Source: Cylindrospermum sp. NIES-4074
GTDB lineage: Bacteria; Cyanobacteriota; Cyanobacteriia; Cyanobacteriales; Nostocaceae
Direction: 5' to 3'
Length of the DNA: 64,000 bases
Assembly: GCA_003994795.1 (NCBI GenBank)
Contig: AP018269.1
Location: forward strand, 2,111,346 to 2,175,345
Shown here: piece after piece, positions 38,282-48,688 of the stretch
Layout: each line of letters begins with the position of its first letter
How positions within the stretch are numbered: position 1 is the stretch's first letter
Program-made: the position numbers and the translations under genes
The notes under the pieces: generated by a model
The model's input: the letters and a program-made list of their open reading frames with translations, nothing else
The model's database searches: none
Told to the model about the DNA's origin: nothing

Positions 38282-38773
38282 TTAAATTGGTCTTTTCATA
38301 ATACAGGCAACCTCACCATAACCAGGATTCCCAGTTAAACCTAGTAAATTACTATGCTCTATATCTTCATCTTGCCCCAGCTTACTTGTCCATTTACCAT
38401 CAGGTAATTGTCTAGCAACGTGGGTTGGTATTTTGTTGGAATTAGCGTATATTGCTATTTTCTGAAATCCTGATTCTAAAGCATCATCTTGACAAAGTTC
38501 ATAGCCAAGTGTTTGAAATGCTTGCTGAAAAGCTTTAAGAGTTTCTTCTCTAGGAATATCTGGTGGCCAATATTCTTCATTTTGAGCATCTGGCCACCAC
38601 CAATTTTGCTCATCTTCAGCTGCCCAAGCTACACAATTGTAATCTGTTGTATCTGGACTGGTGAGCTTGTATCCTTGGGTGACTAGGTTAGGAAAATCAC
38701 GCTCAATCAATGTTTTTACATAGCTAGTCCAGGCTTCATTACCTACCACGTATAGCCCCTTTTTCTTCCCCAC
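38282..38773 (-). CDS. Small papain-like-fold candidate protein (hypothetical)
   Basis: Protein of 163 residues, no firm family assignment. It contains YNCVAWA with Cys47, HVARQLPDGKW with His118 and an acidic SKLGQDEDIEH stretch, an order that resembles papain-like or NlpC/P60-type cysteine hydrolases; this is inference from motifs. There is no signal peptide. Its first codons overlap the end of the upstream 107-residue gene by 31 bases, so the two are probably translated together. A similar architecture in polymorphic-toxin or conflict systems would fit, but no partner proves it. Confidence 0.65.
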   Translation of the reverse strand: MGKKKGLYVVGNEAWTSYVKTLIERDFPNLVTQGYKLTSPDTTDYNCVAWAAEDEQNWWWPDAQNEEYWPPDIPREETLKAFQQAFQTLGYELCQDDALESGFQKIAIYANSNKIPTHVARQLPDGKWTSKLGQDEDIEHSNLLGLTGNPGYGEVACIMKRPI

Positions 38774-39066
38774 TCAAGCCATGCTTGAGTCATTTCTTTT
38801 GTATTTCCTCTGTACTTTGGAGGTACAGGATCTTCTCTGGAAATAGATTTTAATGCCCAAAACCAGCGTCCAGATTTTTTCTCAAGTTCTCTGAGTAGTA
38901 AAGGTATTACAGGTTCACCCATTCCTATTATTTGTTGATATGCAGGGTGCATAGACATTTGGTTAGTAGATGATACACCACGATTTTCTTCACGCCATTG
39001 CTTGGCAAGTGTGTTGAAAGTAGTTTCTATTTCTACTTGTCTGGAGTAGGGTTGTAGTTTTTCCAT
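38743..39066 (-). CDS. Hypothetical protein overlapping the papain-like candidate
   Basis: Protein of 107 residues, family not recognised. It is soluble with a helical N-terminal half (IETTFNTLAKQWREENR), a PVIPLLLRELEK helix and a Trp-rich C-terminal half (WFWALKSISREDPVPP, AWLEWGRKRGYTW). The 31-base overlap with the following gene suggests a two-gene module. A toxin-antitoxin-like or effector-immunity relation is conceivable, given the size and overlap, but unproven. Confidence 0.65.
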   Translation of the reverse strand: MEKLQPYSRQVEIETTFNTLAKQWREENRGVSSTNQMSMHPAYQQIIGMGEPVIPLLLRELEKKSGRWFWALKSISREDPVPPKYRGNTKEMTQAWLEWGRKRGYTW

Positions 39067-39216
39067 ATGGACCGCTCACTGTTTTGCTCGTCTGGATAAA
39101 TGGTTTTTTAGGTTTAGTGGGTAATGGTTTGGGCTGTTGAGAACTAAATTAATTTTAGGCGATTGTTTTTTTGGCTGGCATAGTAATTAAATTAATGTAG
39201 ACATGAATGAGATTTA

Positions 39217-40662
39217 CTAAGATATTGCATCTGCAATTTCCCTAAATAAATCTTCTCTTACTTGATCGTTTAAGCAAGATTTACACCATTGATTAACAAG
39301 AGTTTCCCATACGCTTGTTGAACTTTTAATTACTCTATCTCCAACCATTGATGTCCATTTGTGGTGCTTAGGCTCTAACATAGAATCTTCTAGATATGTA
39401 TGAAGACTACCTGCTCCAATTCCAAATCTAGCTGTAAGTTCAGGCCATCCTAATTGCTTTAAATCATTGAATACAACGCGTTCAGGAGCTTCAGTACCAG
39501 GAAGATTTAGACAACTACCATTAGATCCTTTATCCCCATCAAGTACAGCAATAGATTTGTATGGCAACTTATTATTTTTTGCAAGATCCCCCATGATTTG
39601 AACCACATTAGACGGACCAACTGGAATTATTGCTAAACGTGTAAGCAATTCTGCTGAGTCAGAATTGCTGGCTAGAATTTCACGTAGGAATATTTCAGCT
39701 TCTCTATCCTCTACAAATACAAACAATTCAGGATGTGTTTTTTCATCCAAATGGCTCAAGGCAAATTCAGGCGTAGCTCCGTAAACAATATTTGTTCCAG
39801 ATGTTCCAGGAAGTAACAATATTCTGGCCTCTTCTGGTAGTTCTTGCAGCACATAGGGACTATGTGTTGAGAGAATTATTTGTATTCGTTTTTGACGACT
39901 CAGCCAAAGCAAGAATCTTATGAGACGGCGTTGCGCTCTTGGATGTAAAGATGCTTCTACCTCATCAATTATTAATAGAGATGTATTTGGTATTGATTGA
40001 AGACTTCTCATTAAATCAAGTGTAGTATCTTCACCTGCACCTTGATGAAATTGAGAAATTTCACCAAACTCTCTTGTTAGAAGACCTACTTCTCTGTTGG
40101 CATCAACGTCAGATATAGCAAAACGTGCTTTAGTATATTCTCGCCCAAGAATATGAGAAAGAAAATTCCTGTAATCAGGCTGTATTTCATTTGTAGAAAT
40201 TTCACTTGCAGCTAACTTTGCAATCTTTGCATATCCTACTGATGCATCCAAAGGCAATGTACGTGCAATATCAAAAATAAACACTTGGCGTTTAATACGT
40301 TTTTCTGGAAAAGCCCAACGTTTAGTAGGTTTTCTAATTTTGAAGGAGCTAACTTCGTTACCCTGTCTTACTGTATAGCTTAGATTAACTCCTGATATTG
40401 AATCCCAATGTGTATCTACAAAAAAAGTTGATGGATAATATGTACGCTTCTCTGTCTCATTTTCATAAGCGCAAGCAGATGCTTTCAAGAACGTACTCTT
40501 GCCCGTGCCATTTTCACCCACAATAGCAGTTACAGGAAAAGGAAAACGTATTGATTGACCACTCCAGCCTCGTAAACCATCAATTGATACAGAATCCAAA
40601 AACTTAGGCCATTGTCCAGCGAGGTGTTGCTGTCTTATTTTTTCTATTTCTTGTATATCCAT
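39217..40662 (-). CDS. OLD-type AAA ATPase with a C-terminal Toprim-like domain
   Basis: Protein of 481 residues. The ATPase has Walker A GENGTGKS (49-56), Walker B SLLIIDEVEASLHP and the H-loop ILSTHSPYVL, all typical of the SMC/ABC-like AAA_15/21 group. The C-terminal part begins LFVFVEDREAEIFLREIL and continues to SIAVLDGDKG, the Glu and Asp-x-Asp arrangement of a Toprim nuclease as in OLD-family proteins. OLD nucleases take part in phage defence (P2 Old, Gabija GajA, retron-associated ATPases). No second subunit such as a UvrD-like helicase is adjacent; neighbours are the two small overlapping genes and psaB. Defence is therefore a reasonable inference only. Confidence 0.8.
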   Translation of the reverse strand: MDIQEIEKIRQQHLAGQWPKFLDSVSIDGLRGWSGQSIRFPFPVTAIVGENGTGKSTFLKASACAYENETEKRTYYPSTFFVDTHWDSISGVNLSYTVRQGNEVSSFKIRKPTKRWAFPEKRIKRQVFIFDIARTLPLDASVGYAKIAKLAASEISTNEIQPDYRNFLSHILGREYTKARFAISDVDANREVGLLTREFGEISQFHQGAGEDTTLDLMRSLQSIPNTSLLIIDEVEASLHPRAQRRLIRFLLWLSRQKRIQIILSTHSPYVLQELPEEARILLLPGTSGTNIVYGATPEFALSHLDEKTHPELFVFVEDREAEIFLREILASNSDSAELLTRLAIIPVGPSNVVQIMGDLAKNNKLPYKSIAVLDGDKGSNGSCLNLPGTEAPERVVFNDLKQLGWPELTARFGIGAGSLHTYLEDSMLEPKHHKWTSMVGDRVIKSSTSVWETLVNQWCKSCLNDQVREDLFREIADAIS

Positions 40663-40685
40663 ACCTTTAATTTCTAATTACTCAT

Positions 40686-40715
40686 TAAAAAATCCCCCAC
40701 CTTGCGGCAGGGGAT
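40686..40715 (-). terminator. Rho-independent terminator of psaAB
   Basis: On the minus strand, arms ATCCCCTGCC and GGTGGGGGAT form a ten-pair stem closed by a GCAA tetraloop, followed directly by a T-run. It lies 34 bp after the psaB stop codon and is the best terminator in the window. Confidence 0.92.
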
Positions 40716-40748
40716 CTCTATTATACACCTACAAAACTAGTAGCCAGA

Positions 40749-42980
40749 TCAACCGAACTTACCAGCAGTGGAGGCAATCAAGAACGCCGCGTAGGTCAAG
40801 ACGTAGCCAACAGTGAAGTGAGCTAGACCAACTAAACGAGCTTGAACAATGGATAGAGCAACAGGCTTGTCTTTCCAGCGAACTAGGTTAGCTAGAGGAG
40901 TGCGCTCGTGTGCCCAAACAAGAGTTTCAATCAACTCTTGCCAGTAACCTCTCCAAGAGATGAGGAACATGAAGCCAGTAGCCCAAACCAAGTGTCCGAA
41001 GAGGAACATCCAAGCCCAGACAGACAGGTTATTCACGCCGTAGGGGTTGTATCCGTTAATCAACTGAGCAGAGTTAGCCCAGAGGTAGTCGCGGAACCAG
41101 CCCATCAGGTATGTGGAGTTTTCGTTGAACTGAGCAACGTTGCCTTGCCAAATACCTAAGTGCTTCCAGTGCCAGTAGAAGGTGATCCAACCTACTGTAT
41201 TTAACGCCCAGAACAGAGACAGGTAGAAGGCATCCCAAGCTGAGATGTCGCAAGTACCGCCACGACCGGGGCCGTCGCAAGGGAAGGCATAGCCGAAGTC
41301 CTTTTTATCGGGCATCAGCTTAGAACCACGAGCATCCAAAGCACCCTTAACGAGTATTAAGGTCGTGGTGTGCAGACCTAGAGCGATCGCATGGTGAACC
41401 AAGAAATCGCCAGGGCCGATTGTTAAGAACAAGGAGTTGGTGCCAGAGTTAATGGCTTCCAACCAGCCGCTCAACCAAACGTTACCGTAGTTGGGGTAGG
41501 CTGTGTAAGCAATGCTATCGGGGTTAGACAGCAAGGTGTCTAAGCCGTACAACACTTTACCGTGAGCAGCTTGGACGAATTGAGCAAATACTGGCTCAAT
41601 TAGGATTTGCTTCTCAGGTGTGCCAAAAGCAACTACTACGTCGTTATGGACGTACAAACCAAGGGTGTGGAAGCCCAAGAAGAGAGATACCCAGCTCAGG
41701 TGGGAGATGATCGCTTCTTTGTGCTGCAATATACGGTCAAGTACGTTGCCCTTGTTTTGTTCGGGGTCGTAGTCACGTACCCAGAAGATAGCCGCGTGGG
41801 CGAAAGCACCAACTAGCAGGAATACTGCAATGTATTGGTGGTGGGTGTACAACGCTGCCTGTGTTGTATAGTCCTTAGCAATAAATGCGTAGGGAGGCAG
41901 GGAGTACATATGCTGCGCTACCAAGGAGGTGACGGTTCCCAATGCTGCCAAAGCTAATGACAGTTGGAAGTGCAGCGAGTTGTTGATGGTGTCGTAAAGA
42001 CCTTGGTGAGGCAGGTTGAACTGACCTTCACTCTTGCTACCAGGTACTAAACCGGATTTGGAGTTCAGCATTTCTTTGATGCTGTGACCAATTCCGAAGT
42101 TAGTCCGGTACATATGACCGGCAATGATGAAGATAACAGCGATCGCCAAATGATGGTGAGCGATGTCAGTCAGCCACAGGGATTCTGTTTGTGGATGGAA
42201 GCCACCCAAGAAAGTCAGAATCGCTGTACCAGCACCAGTGGTTGTGCTAAATAAATGACCAGCAGTGTCAGGGTTCTCAGCGTAAACGCCCCAATTACCA
42301 GTGAAGAAGGGGGTTAAGCCTGCTGGGTGGGGAGCAACGGACAAGAAGTTATCCCAGCCTACGTGGATACCACGAGATTCGGGGATAGCAACGTGAACCA
42401 AGTGACCTGTCCAAGCCAGAGAGCTAACACCAAACAGACCAGCCAAGTGGTGGTTCAGGCGGGGTTCAGCACTCTTAAACCAAGAGAGGCTGGGACGGAA
42501 CTTGGGTTGCAAGTGCAACCAACCTGCAAACAAGAACAATGCTGCCAACAGGAGGAGACCGACTGAACCTGTATACAGTTCAGTGTTTGTCCGCATCCCG
42601 ATGGTGTACCACCAGTGGTAAACACCGGAGTAAGCAATGTTTACAGGGTTGCTTGCGCCAGCTTGAGTGAAAGCTTCAATTGCTGGCTGACCAAAGTGAG
42701 GGTCCCAAATCGCATGGGCGATGGGACGGACGTGAAGGGGATCTTGAATCCACTGTTCAAAGTTACCTTGCCAGGCTACGTGGAACAGGAGGCTGGATGC
42801 CCACAGGAAGATGATTGCCAAGTGACCGAAGTGAGTAGCGAAAATCTTTTGGTAAAGATTTTCCTCTGTCATGCCATCGTGGCTTTCAAAGTCGTTACCT
42901 GTAGCGATCGCATACCATATCCGACGCGTAGTCGGGTCCTGTGCGAGATCCTGGCTAAATTTTGGAAATTTTGTTGCCAT
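40749..42980 (-). CDS. psaB: Photosystem I P700 apoprotein A2
   Basis: Protein of 743 residues with 11 membrane helices expected. The FX iron-sulfur ligand loop [18 protein letters not shown] (near residues 560-577) supplies two of the four cysteines, and many conserved His for chlorophyll binding are visible ([17 protein letters not shown]). With PsaA it forms the thylakoid reaction-centre heterodimer that oxidises plastocyanin or cytochrome c6 and reduces ferredoxin. It follows psaA by 121 bp; that spacer holds CACTCAG and TGAGTACTGAG heptamer repeats (about 43020-43088). Full length, no anomalies. Confidence 0.99.
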   Translation of the reverse strand: MATKFPKFSQDLAQDPTTRRIWYAIATGNDFESHDGMTEENLYQKIFATHFGHLAIIFLWASSLLFHVAWQGNFEQWIQDPLHVRPIAHAIWDPHFGQPAIEAFTQAGASNPVNIAYSGVYHWWYTIGMRTNTELYTGSVGLLLLAALFLFAGWLHLQPKFRPSLSWFKSAEPRLNHHLAGLFGVSSLAWTGHLVHVAIPESRGIHVGWDNFLSVAPHPAGLTPFFTGNWGVYAENPDTAGHLFSTTTGAGTAILTFLGGFHPQTESLWLTDIAHHHLAIAVIFIIAGHMYRTNFGIGHSIKEMLNSKSGLVPGSKSEGQFNLPHQGLYDTINNSLHFQLSLALAALGTVTSLVAQHMYSLPPYAFIAKDYTTQAALYTHHQYIAVFLLVGAFAHAAIFWVRDYDPEQNKGNVLDRILQHKEAIISHLSWVSLFLGFHTLGLYVHNDVVVAFGTPEKQILIEPVFAQFVQAAHGKVLYGLDTLLSNPDSIAYTAYPNYGNVWLSGWLEAINSGTNSLFLTIGPGDFLVHHAIALGLHTTTLILVKGALDARGSKLMPDKKDFGYAFPCDGPGRGGTCDISAWDAFYLSLFWALNTVGWITFYWHWKHLGIWQGNVAQFNENSTYLMGWFRDYLWANSAQLINGYNPYGVNNLSVWAWMFLFGHLVWATGFMFLISWRGYWQELIETLVWAHERTPLANLVRWKDKPVALSIVQARLVGLAHFTVGYVLTYAAFLIASTAGKFG

Positions 42981-43101
42981 AGGTGTGATGAGTCCTCTGA
43001 CCTTTAGCCATCAGGTATCAGCATTTAGAGTTCTGAGTTTTGAGTACTGAGTGTTTACTGATTACTCAGCACTCAGCACTCAGCACTCTATAAACGGATT
43101 G

Positions 43102-45360
43102 CTACCCTACTGAAAGGATGTGTGCGTGGAAGAATGCCCAGGTAGTGACAATACCTCCTAGAAGGTAATGAGCCACACCTACAGCCCGACCCTGAATGAT
43201 GCTCAGAGCGCGGGGTTGGATTGCTGGTGCTACTTTCAGTTTATTATGAGCCCAAACAATGGACTCAATTAGTTCTTGCCAGTAACCGCGACCACTGAAC
43301 AAGAACATTAAGCTGAATGCCCAAACAAAGTGAGCGCCTAAGAAAAGTAGCCCATAGGCAGACAACTCACTTCCGTAGGAGTTGATTACTTGTGTAGCTT
43401 GCGCCCACAAGAAGTCACGCAACCAGCCGTTAATGGTGATGGCACTTTGGGCAAAGTTATCACCAGTGATGTGACTTACTACGCCATCTGCATCTACTGT
43501 TCCCCAAACATCAGATTGCATCTTCCAGCTGAAGTGGAAAATCACAATGGATAGGGAGTTGTACATCCAGAACAGTCCGAGGAACACATGATCCCAACCA
43601 GACACTTGACATGTACCGCCACGACCAGGACCATCGCAAGGGAAGCGGAAGCCTAAGTTGGCCTTGTCTGGAATCAGACGAGAACTACGGGCAAACAGCA
43701 CACCCTTGAGCAGGATGAGAACGGTGACGTGAATGGTGAAGGCGTGAATGTGGTGAATCAAGAAGTCCGCTGTACCCAAAGGAATGGCAGCAGCAGCGAC
43801 TTTTCCGCCTATAGCCAGAACACCGCCACCAAAGACATAACTTACGGGTTCTAGGGCATTGGGCGCAGTTGTACCAGGAGCCAAGGTGTGCAAGTTTTGC
43901 ACCCATTGAGCAAATATTGGCTGCAACTGAATCCCTGTATCAGAGAACAAGTCTTGGGGACGACCCAAGGCACGCATTGTGTCGTTGTGGATGTATAGTC
44001 CAAAGCTGTGGAAGCCAAGGAAAATGGACACCCAGTTGAGGTGAGAAATAATCGCATCGCGGTGACGAATCACCCGATCCAGTACGTTGTTTTGGTTCAC
44101 AACTGGATCGTAATCCCGCACCATAAAGATGGCAGCATGAGCTGCTCCACCAACGATCAAGAAGCCACCAATCCAAATATGGTGAGTAAAGAGCGTTAGC
44201 TGAGTAGCGTAGTCAGTTGCCAAGTAAGGATAGGGGGGCATCGCGTACATGTGATGCGCGATGATGATGGTCAGGGAACCCAAGAAGGCTAGGTTAGTAG
44301 CCAACTGAGCGTGCCAAGATGTGGTCAGGTTTTCGTAGAGTCCTTTGTGACCTTCACCAGTGAAAGGCCCCTTGTGGTTTTCTAGGATATCTTTGATGCT
44401 GTGACCGATACCCCAGTTGGTGCGGTATTGATGACCGGCAATGATGAACAGTACGGCGATCGCTAAATGGTGATGGGAAATATCCGTCAGCCACAAGCCA
44501 CCTGTTACTGGGTTCAAACCGCCTTTGAATGTGAGGAAGTCAGCATACTGTCCCCAGTTCAAGGTGAAGAAAGGTGTTAAACCATTGGCAAAGCTGGGAT
44601 ACAACTCTGTCAACAAATCTTTATTCAGAATGAACTCGTGGGGCAGGGGTATGTCCTTAATAGCGACACCTGCATCCAAAAGCTTGTTGATTGGTGCTGA
44701 AACATGGATCAAGTGACCAGTCCAACCCAAGGAACCGCAACCCAGCAATACTGCCAAGTGGTGATTCAGCATCGACTCCACGTTCTGGAACCATTCCAGT
44801 TTAGGAGCGCGCTTGTGGTAGTGAAACCAACCAGCAAATAGGAACAAGCCTGCTAATACCAAGCCGCCGATTGCTGTTACGTAGAGTTGGAAGGAGTTGG
44901 TAATACCCCAGCCGCGCCAAACTTGGAACAAGCCAGAGGTGATTTGAATGCCGTGGAAGCCACCGCCAACATCACCGTTTAAAATGTCTTGTCCGACAAT
45001 GGGCCAAACAACTTGAGCGCTTGGCTTAACATTCAATGGGTCGCTCAACCAAGCTTCGTAGTTGGAGAACTTCGCGCCGTGGAATAACATCCCGCTCAAC
45101 CAGATTGTCACTACAGCTAGGTGGCCGAAGTGAGCGGCGAATATCTTGCGGGATATGTCTTCTAAATCGCTTGTATGTGTATCAAAATCGTGGGCGAGGG
45201 CGTGAAGGTTCCAAATCCATGTGGTGGTTTTGGGGCCTTTGGCTAAGGATCTGTCGAAATGTCCAGGTTGCGCCCATTTTTCAAATGAGGTAGGTACCGG
45301 ATCATTGTCAACGATGACTCTTGCCTTCTTTTCCTCTCGCTCCGGAGGACTAATCGTCAT
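43102..45360 (-). CDS. psaA: Photosystem I P700 apoprotein A1
   Basis: Protein of 752 residues with the same FX loop [18 protein letters not shown] near residues 570-587 and the [21 protein letters not shown] block. Partner of PsaB in the thylakoid reaction centre; binds P700, most antenna chlorophylls and FX. First gene of the psaAB operon: a GAGGAGG ribosome binding site lies five bases before the ATG, and the leader of more than 100 bases upstream is probably where light-dependent promoters act. Confidence 0.99.
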   Translation of the reverse strand: MTISPPEREEKKARVIVDNDPVPTSFEKWAQPGHFDRSLAKGPKTTTWIWNLHALAHDFDTHTSDLEDISRKIFAAHFGHLAVVTIWLSGMLFHGAKFSNYEAWLSDPLNVKPSAQVVWPIVGQDILNGDVGGGFHGIQITSGLFQVWRGWGITNSFQLYVTAIGGLVLAGLFLFAGWFHYHKRAPKLEWFQNVESMLNHHLAVLLGCGSLGWTGHLIHVSAPINKLLDAGVAIKDIPLPHEFILNKDLLTELYPSFANGLTPFFTLNWGQYADFLTFKGGLNPVTGGLWLTDISHHHLAIAVLFIIAGHQYRTNWGIGHSIKDILENHKGPFTGEGHKGLYENLTTSWHAQLATNLAFLGSLTIIIAHHMYAMPPYPYLATDYATQLTLFTHHIWIGGFLIVGGAAHAAIFMVRDYDPVVNQNNVLDRVIRHRDAIISHLNWVSIFLGFHSFGLYIHNDTMRALGRPQDLFSDTGIQLQPIFAQWVQNLHTLAPGTTAPNALEPVSYVFGGGVLAIGGKVAAAAIPLGTADFLIHHIHAFTIHVTVLILLKGVLFARSSRLIPDKANLGFRFPCDGPGRGGTCQVSGWDHVFLGLFWMYNSLSIVIFHFSWKMQSDVWGTVDADGVVSHITGDNFAQSAITINGWLRDFLWAQATQVINSYGSELSAYGLLFLGAHFVWAFSLMFLFSGRGYWQELIESIVWAHNKLKVAPAIQPRALSIIQGRAVGVAHYLLGGIVTTWAFFHAHILSVG

Positions 45361-45886
45361 TCGACCTCCTCTTTAGATAAGGATTGAGGAATCATGAATA
45401 CCACAAGGTTAACCTCAGTCGCAACCTCCAGAAATTTTCTGGGGGCGCGAGAAGACGCTGTGCGGATAGTTGTTTCTCGTTGAATTATAGTGTCAGGACT
45501 AGTACATTGTTGGAAACATTTTAACAATAATTCAAAATCGCTGAATTTCTTGTCATATCTGCCTTTTAACTTCAAAGTTTTTGTCAAAAAGTCAATAGTT
45601 TCTCCATTTAATTTACAAAGGATAACAATTCGTAAAACTTATGGCTTACAGAATAAAGCGGGTACTTCGGTAGATGTGTAGTTATTACTGAATATTTCAG
45701 TCATGCCTGAATTGGTGGTTGCGAAAATTTGTAATATTTTTTACAAAATCAGGATTTTTCTGAGAAGGAGCCAGAAAAAATTAATATGTATTAAGTAATA
45801 TTTCACCTTTTGGGCTATAGTTCCCTTGGGACAGTTTGAGCCAAAATAATCTGTCAATTGTTAAAGACTATCGCTGGGTGTAAGGC
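45361..45886. promoter_or_regulatory. Divergent control region of psaA and a lipoprotein gene
   Basis: A 526-bp region with no gene, between divergent psaA and the 45887 gene. It is AT-rich in the centre. Candidate promoter words exist on both strands (for example TATAGT at 45815) but none is distinctive enough to assign a start site. psaA promoters in other cyanobacteria lie well upstream of the gene and respond to light intensity. Confidence 0.5.
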
Positions 45887-47500
45887 ATGAACTTGTGGCA
45901 GAAGATGGCATTAGAGAAACTCCTACCCAGGAGTTTTCCGATCATCAGGTGGTTAATAACTTTGGTGCTGGTATTGAGTTTAGCCAGTTGTGGGGAGAAA
46001 GTAGGCAGCCAAGAAGTACCTACTGGCTATCAAGAAACACCAACAACAATCGCCGAAACTCCTCGCCAATTCTCAGAAGTTTCTCCACCAGACGTAATCC
46101 AAGAACTGCGCTCCACCTTGGAAGTTTATCAGCCACAAGTCACAATAATTACTCCACAACCTGATGAAGTCCTGCAAGACAACAAAGTTAAAGTTAGCTT
46201 GCAAGTTAAGGATTTACCAATATTTAAAGACCCGCAATGGCAATTGGGGCCCCATCTACACCTAATCCTTGATAACCAACCCTACATAGCCGTTTATGAT
46301 CTCAATCAGCCTCTGGTTTTACCAGATTTGGCCCCAGGTACTCACACCTTGCGCGTTTTTGCTTCTCGTCCTTGGCATGAAAGCTTTAAAAATGATGGCG
46401 CTTATGCCCAGACGACATTTCACATTTTTACCAAAACCGACGATAATAACCCAGATCCTAGTCTGCCCCTGCTCACCTACAGCCGTCCCAAAGATAACTA
46501 TGGAGCAGAGCCGATTTTACTGGACTTTTACCTAACTAACGCTCCCCTACACCTGGTTGCTGAAGACAACCCCCAAGATGAAGTTAGTGATTGGCGCATT
46601 CGTTGCACAATTAATGGTGAAAGCTTTATCCTCGACAGATGGCAAGCCGTCTATCTCAAAGGCTTCAAACCTGGGAAAAATTGGGTAAAGCTGGAATTTC
46701 TCGATAACCAGGGGAACCCTGTAAAAAATGTCTTCAACAGTACGGTTAGATTAATCACCTACGAGCCAAAGGGTAAAGATACTCTTTCGAGAATTATTAG
46801 AGGTGAACTCAAGGCTGACGAGGTGCGCGGTATTGTAGATCCAAATTACACTACAAAGATTCCGCCTGCTGAACCCACTCCTACTCCTACAGTTGAACAA
46901 GCACCGACACCACAGCCGGAAATAGAAGAACAGCCAGTTCCGGAAATAGAAGTTCCAGAAATCCCCAAAACTCCTACAGTTGAAAAAGTACCGGAAGTAC
47001 AGCCAGAAGTTGAAAAACAGCCAGTTCCGGAAATAGAAGTTCCAGAAATCCCCAAAACTCCTACGGTTGAAAAAGTACCGGAAGTACAGCCAGAAGTTGA
47101 AAAACAGCCAGTTCCGGAAATAGAAGTTCCAGAAACACCCAAAACTCCTACGGTTGAAAAAGTACCGGAAGTACAGCCAGAAGTTGAAAAACAGCCAGTT
47201 CCGGAAATAGAAGTTCCAGAAATCCCCAAAACTCCTACGGTTGAAAAAGTACCAGCACCGCAGCCTCAAGTAGAAGAACAGCCAGTTCCGGAAATAGAAG
47301 TTCCAGAAATCCCCAAAACTCCTACGGTTGAAAAAGCACCGGAAGTAGAAAAACAGCCAGTTCCGGAAATAGAAGTTCCGGAAATCCCCAAAACTCCTAC
47401 AGTTGAATTACCTGAAAAACCAATAACTCAGGTGGAAAACAGCCAACTTCCCACGGCTACACCAGCAGCACCAGAACAGCCAAGAGAAGAAACCCATTAG
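45887..47500 (+). CDS. Lipoprotein with a long Pro/Val/Glu repeat tail
   Basis: Protein of 537 residues. A signal segment (ITLVLVLSLASCGE) ends in a lipobox with Cys35, so it is probably a membrane-anchored lipoprotein. Residues about 75-320 hold two beta-rich domains (VTIITPQPDEVLQDNKVKVS..., and DWRIRCTINGESFILDRW...), resembling Ig-like or carbohydrate-binding sandwiches; family not identified. From about residue 335 to 510 the chain is a repeat of roughly 29 residues built on PEIEVPEIPKTPTVEK and QPEVEKQPV. Such tails are extended and may cross or bind peptidoglycan. The 3' end overlaps convergent glsA by four bases. Confidence 0.8.
   Translation: MNLWQKMALEKLLPRSFPIIRWLITLVLVLSLASCGEKVGSQEVPTGYQETPTTIAETPRQFSEVSPPDVIQELRSTLEVYQPQVTIITPQPDEVLQDNKVKVSLQVKDLPIFKDPQWQLGPHLHLILDNQPYIAVYDLNQPLVLPDLAPGTHTLRVFASRPWHESFKNDGAYAQTTFHIFTKTDDNNPDPSLPLLTYSRPKDNYGAEPILLDFYLTNAPLHLVAEDNPQDEVSDWRIRCTINGESFILDRWQAVYLKGFKPGKNWVKLEFLDNQGNPVKNVFNSTVRLITYEPKGKDTLSRIIRGELKADEVRGIVDPNYTTKIPPAEPTPTPTVEQAPTPQPEIEEQPVPEIEVPEIPKTPTVEKVPEVQPEVEKQPVPEIEVPEIPKTPTVEKVPEVQPEVEKQPVPEIEVPETPKTPTVEKVPEVQPEVEKQPVPEIEVPEIPKTPTVEKVPAPQPQVEEQPVPEIEVPEIPKTPTVEKAPEVEKQPVPEIEVPEIPKTPTVELPEKPITQVENSQLPTATPAAPEQPREETH
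46905..47403. repeat. In-frame 87-bp tandem repeat in the lipoprotein gene
   Basis: Units of about 87 bp (29 codons) recur five to six times with nearly identical bases, for example CCGGAAATAGAAGTTCCAGA at the same phase in each. Units near the end are shortened. Antisense frames here are long only because of the repeat. Confidence 0.9.
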
Positions 47501-48411
47501 GCAAAGATACTTAACTGCAATTCTTGGGATAAAGCTTCGACAAAGGATAGTCCCACCACAGGATTACCTACACTATCTAAGGCAGGACTATAGCAGGCGA
47601 TCGCACCTTGATTTGGTACGATCGCTAATAGTCCACCACCAACCCCTGATTTCATCGGTAGACCAATCCTGACAGCAAACTCAGCAGAAGCCTCGTACAA
47701 TCCACAAGTTAACATCACAGCATTGACAATCCGGCGATTTTGTGGATTTAAACAGCCACTTTCACAAGCCAGCAGTTTTCCCAAAAGGGCTAAATCTTCC
47801 ACCTGACCAGATAGACAGCATATTTGTTCGTAGGTGTCAAGGGCAGTTTCTAAATTTTTTAAATGCTGAGTTTGGGTAAGATAGTGAGCGATCGCTTGAT
47901 TGGCTTTTGAACGCGTTGAACGGACTGAAGCCAGCATCACCTCATCTAAGCTGAGATCACAGCCTGCCAATTGATTTAACCATTGACAAAATAATTGAGT
48001 GCGATCGCCAGGGTTCTTTCCTGGTAATTTATCAGCAAGGGTAATTGCCCCGCTATTAATCATCGGATTTCGGGGGCGTCCACCATCAGCCATCAATTGC
48101 TCCAGGGAATTGAAAGCAGCATCCGACGGTTTCACTCCTACCCACTGCAAAACCGTCTTGGCTCCCAGATGTTCTAACAGATAGAGTAGGGAAAAAGGCT
48201 TGATGGCGCTCATCAGTGGAAATACACAGGACGTATCCCCTTGACTGTAACTTGTTCCTGATTCACAACAGATGTGTACCGCAAACCAATTAGGATTAGC
48301 TTGAGCCAGACGGGGAATGCGCTCAGGAACACGTCCTTGTAATGCCTGGGTTTTGGCTTGTTGTATCCAGGTTGATAACTCTGTGGTGGTTAGTGCTGCA
48401 AGTGGTTTCAA
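47497..48411 (-). CDS. glsA: Glutaminase
   Basis: Serine-dependent beta-lactamase-fold glutaminase of about 304 residues from the proposed start. Motifs include FPLMSAIKPFSLLYLL (the catalytic Ser-x-x-Lys), RPRNPMINSGAIT, and VGLPMKSGVGGGLLA. It converts glutamine to glutamate and ammonia. The open frame continues to a GTG at 48492, but residues it would add are encoded by the palindromic element at 48445-48611 and have no counterpart in the enzyme. I therefore place the start at the TTG at 48411 (MKPLAALTTTELSTW), which gives the usual family length; no strong ribosome binding site decides between them. Confidence 0.85.
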   Translation of the reverse strand: MKPLAALTTTELSTWIQQAKTQALQGRVPERIPRLAQANPNWFAVHICCESGTSYSQGDTSCVFPLMSAIKPFSLLYLLEHLGAKTVLQWVGVKPSDAAFNSLEQLMADGGRPRNPMINSGAITLADKLPGKNPGDRTQLFCQWLNQLAGCDLSLDEVMLASVRSTRSKANQAIAHYLTQTQHLKNLETALDTYEQICCLSGQVEDLALLGKLLACESGCLNPQNRRIVNAVMLTCGLYEASAEFAVRIGLPMKSGVGGGLLAIVPNQGAIACYSPALDSVGNPVVGLSFVEALSQELQLSIFA

Positions 48412-48444
48412 AAATGATCTAGCCCTCAGAGAATTTCTCGATAA

Positions 48445-48611
48445 GGGAGTTCCAACTAAAAAATATCCAACTAATTCTTGTGGGGGAGCCACTGCGTTGC
48501 CGGGGTTTCCCCGGTTGTAGCAAGTGGCGTTGGGCTTCTAGCCCGCCCAGTTTATTGGACGGGCGGGACGCCCATCCCACAAGATTGGATAATTTATTTG
48601 TTGGAGTTCCC
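48445..48611. mobile_element. Palindromic dispersed element A, intact copy
   Basis: A 167-bp element with imperfect terminal inverted repeats: GGGAGTTCCAAC...TTCTTGTGGG at the left and CCCACAAGATTGG...GTTGGAGTTCCC at the right. Inside are two hairpins, CCGGGGTTTCCCCGG (about 48501-48515) and the GCCCGCCCAGTTTATTGGACGGGCGGG palindrome region. A second copy is at 50329-50634 and fragments are at about 2911 and 9586. No coding capacity. Confidence 0.8.
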
Positions 48612-48688
48612 TAAAGTAAATAAGTGTAAGTATCCTTATCTGGGATGCTTATGTTTCTTCAGTTCAAATTTTAAATTTTAAATTGCTT

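Noticed and set aside
46751-47269. Long minus-strand frames opposite the lipoprotein repeat
   Set aside because: They are low-complexity by-products of the 87-bp coding repeat, with no start signal or family.
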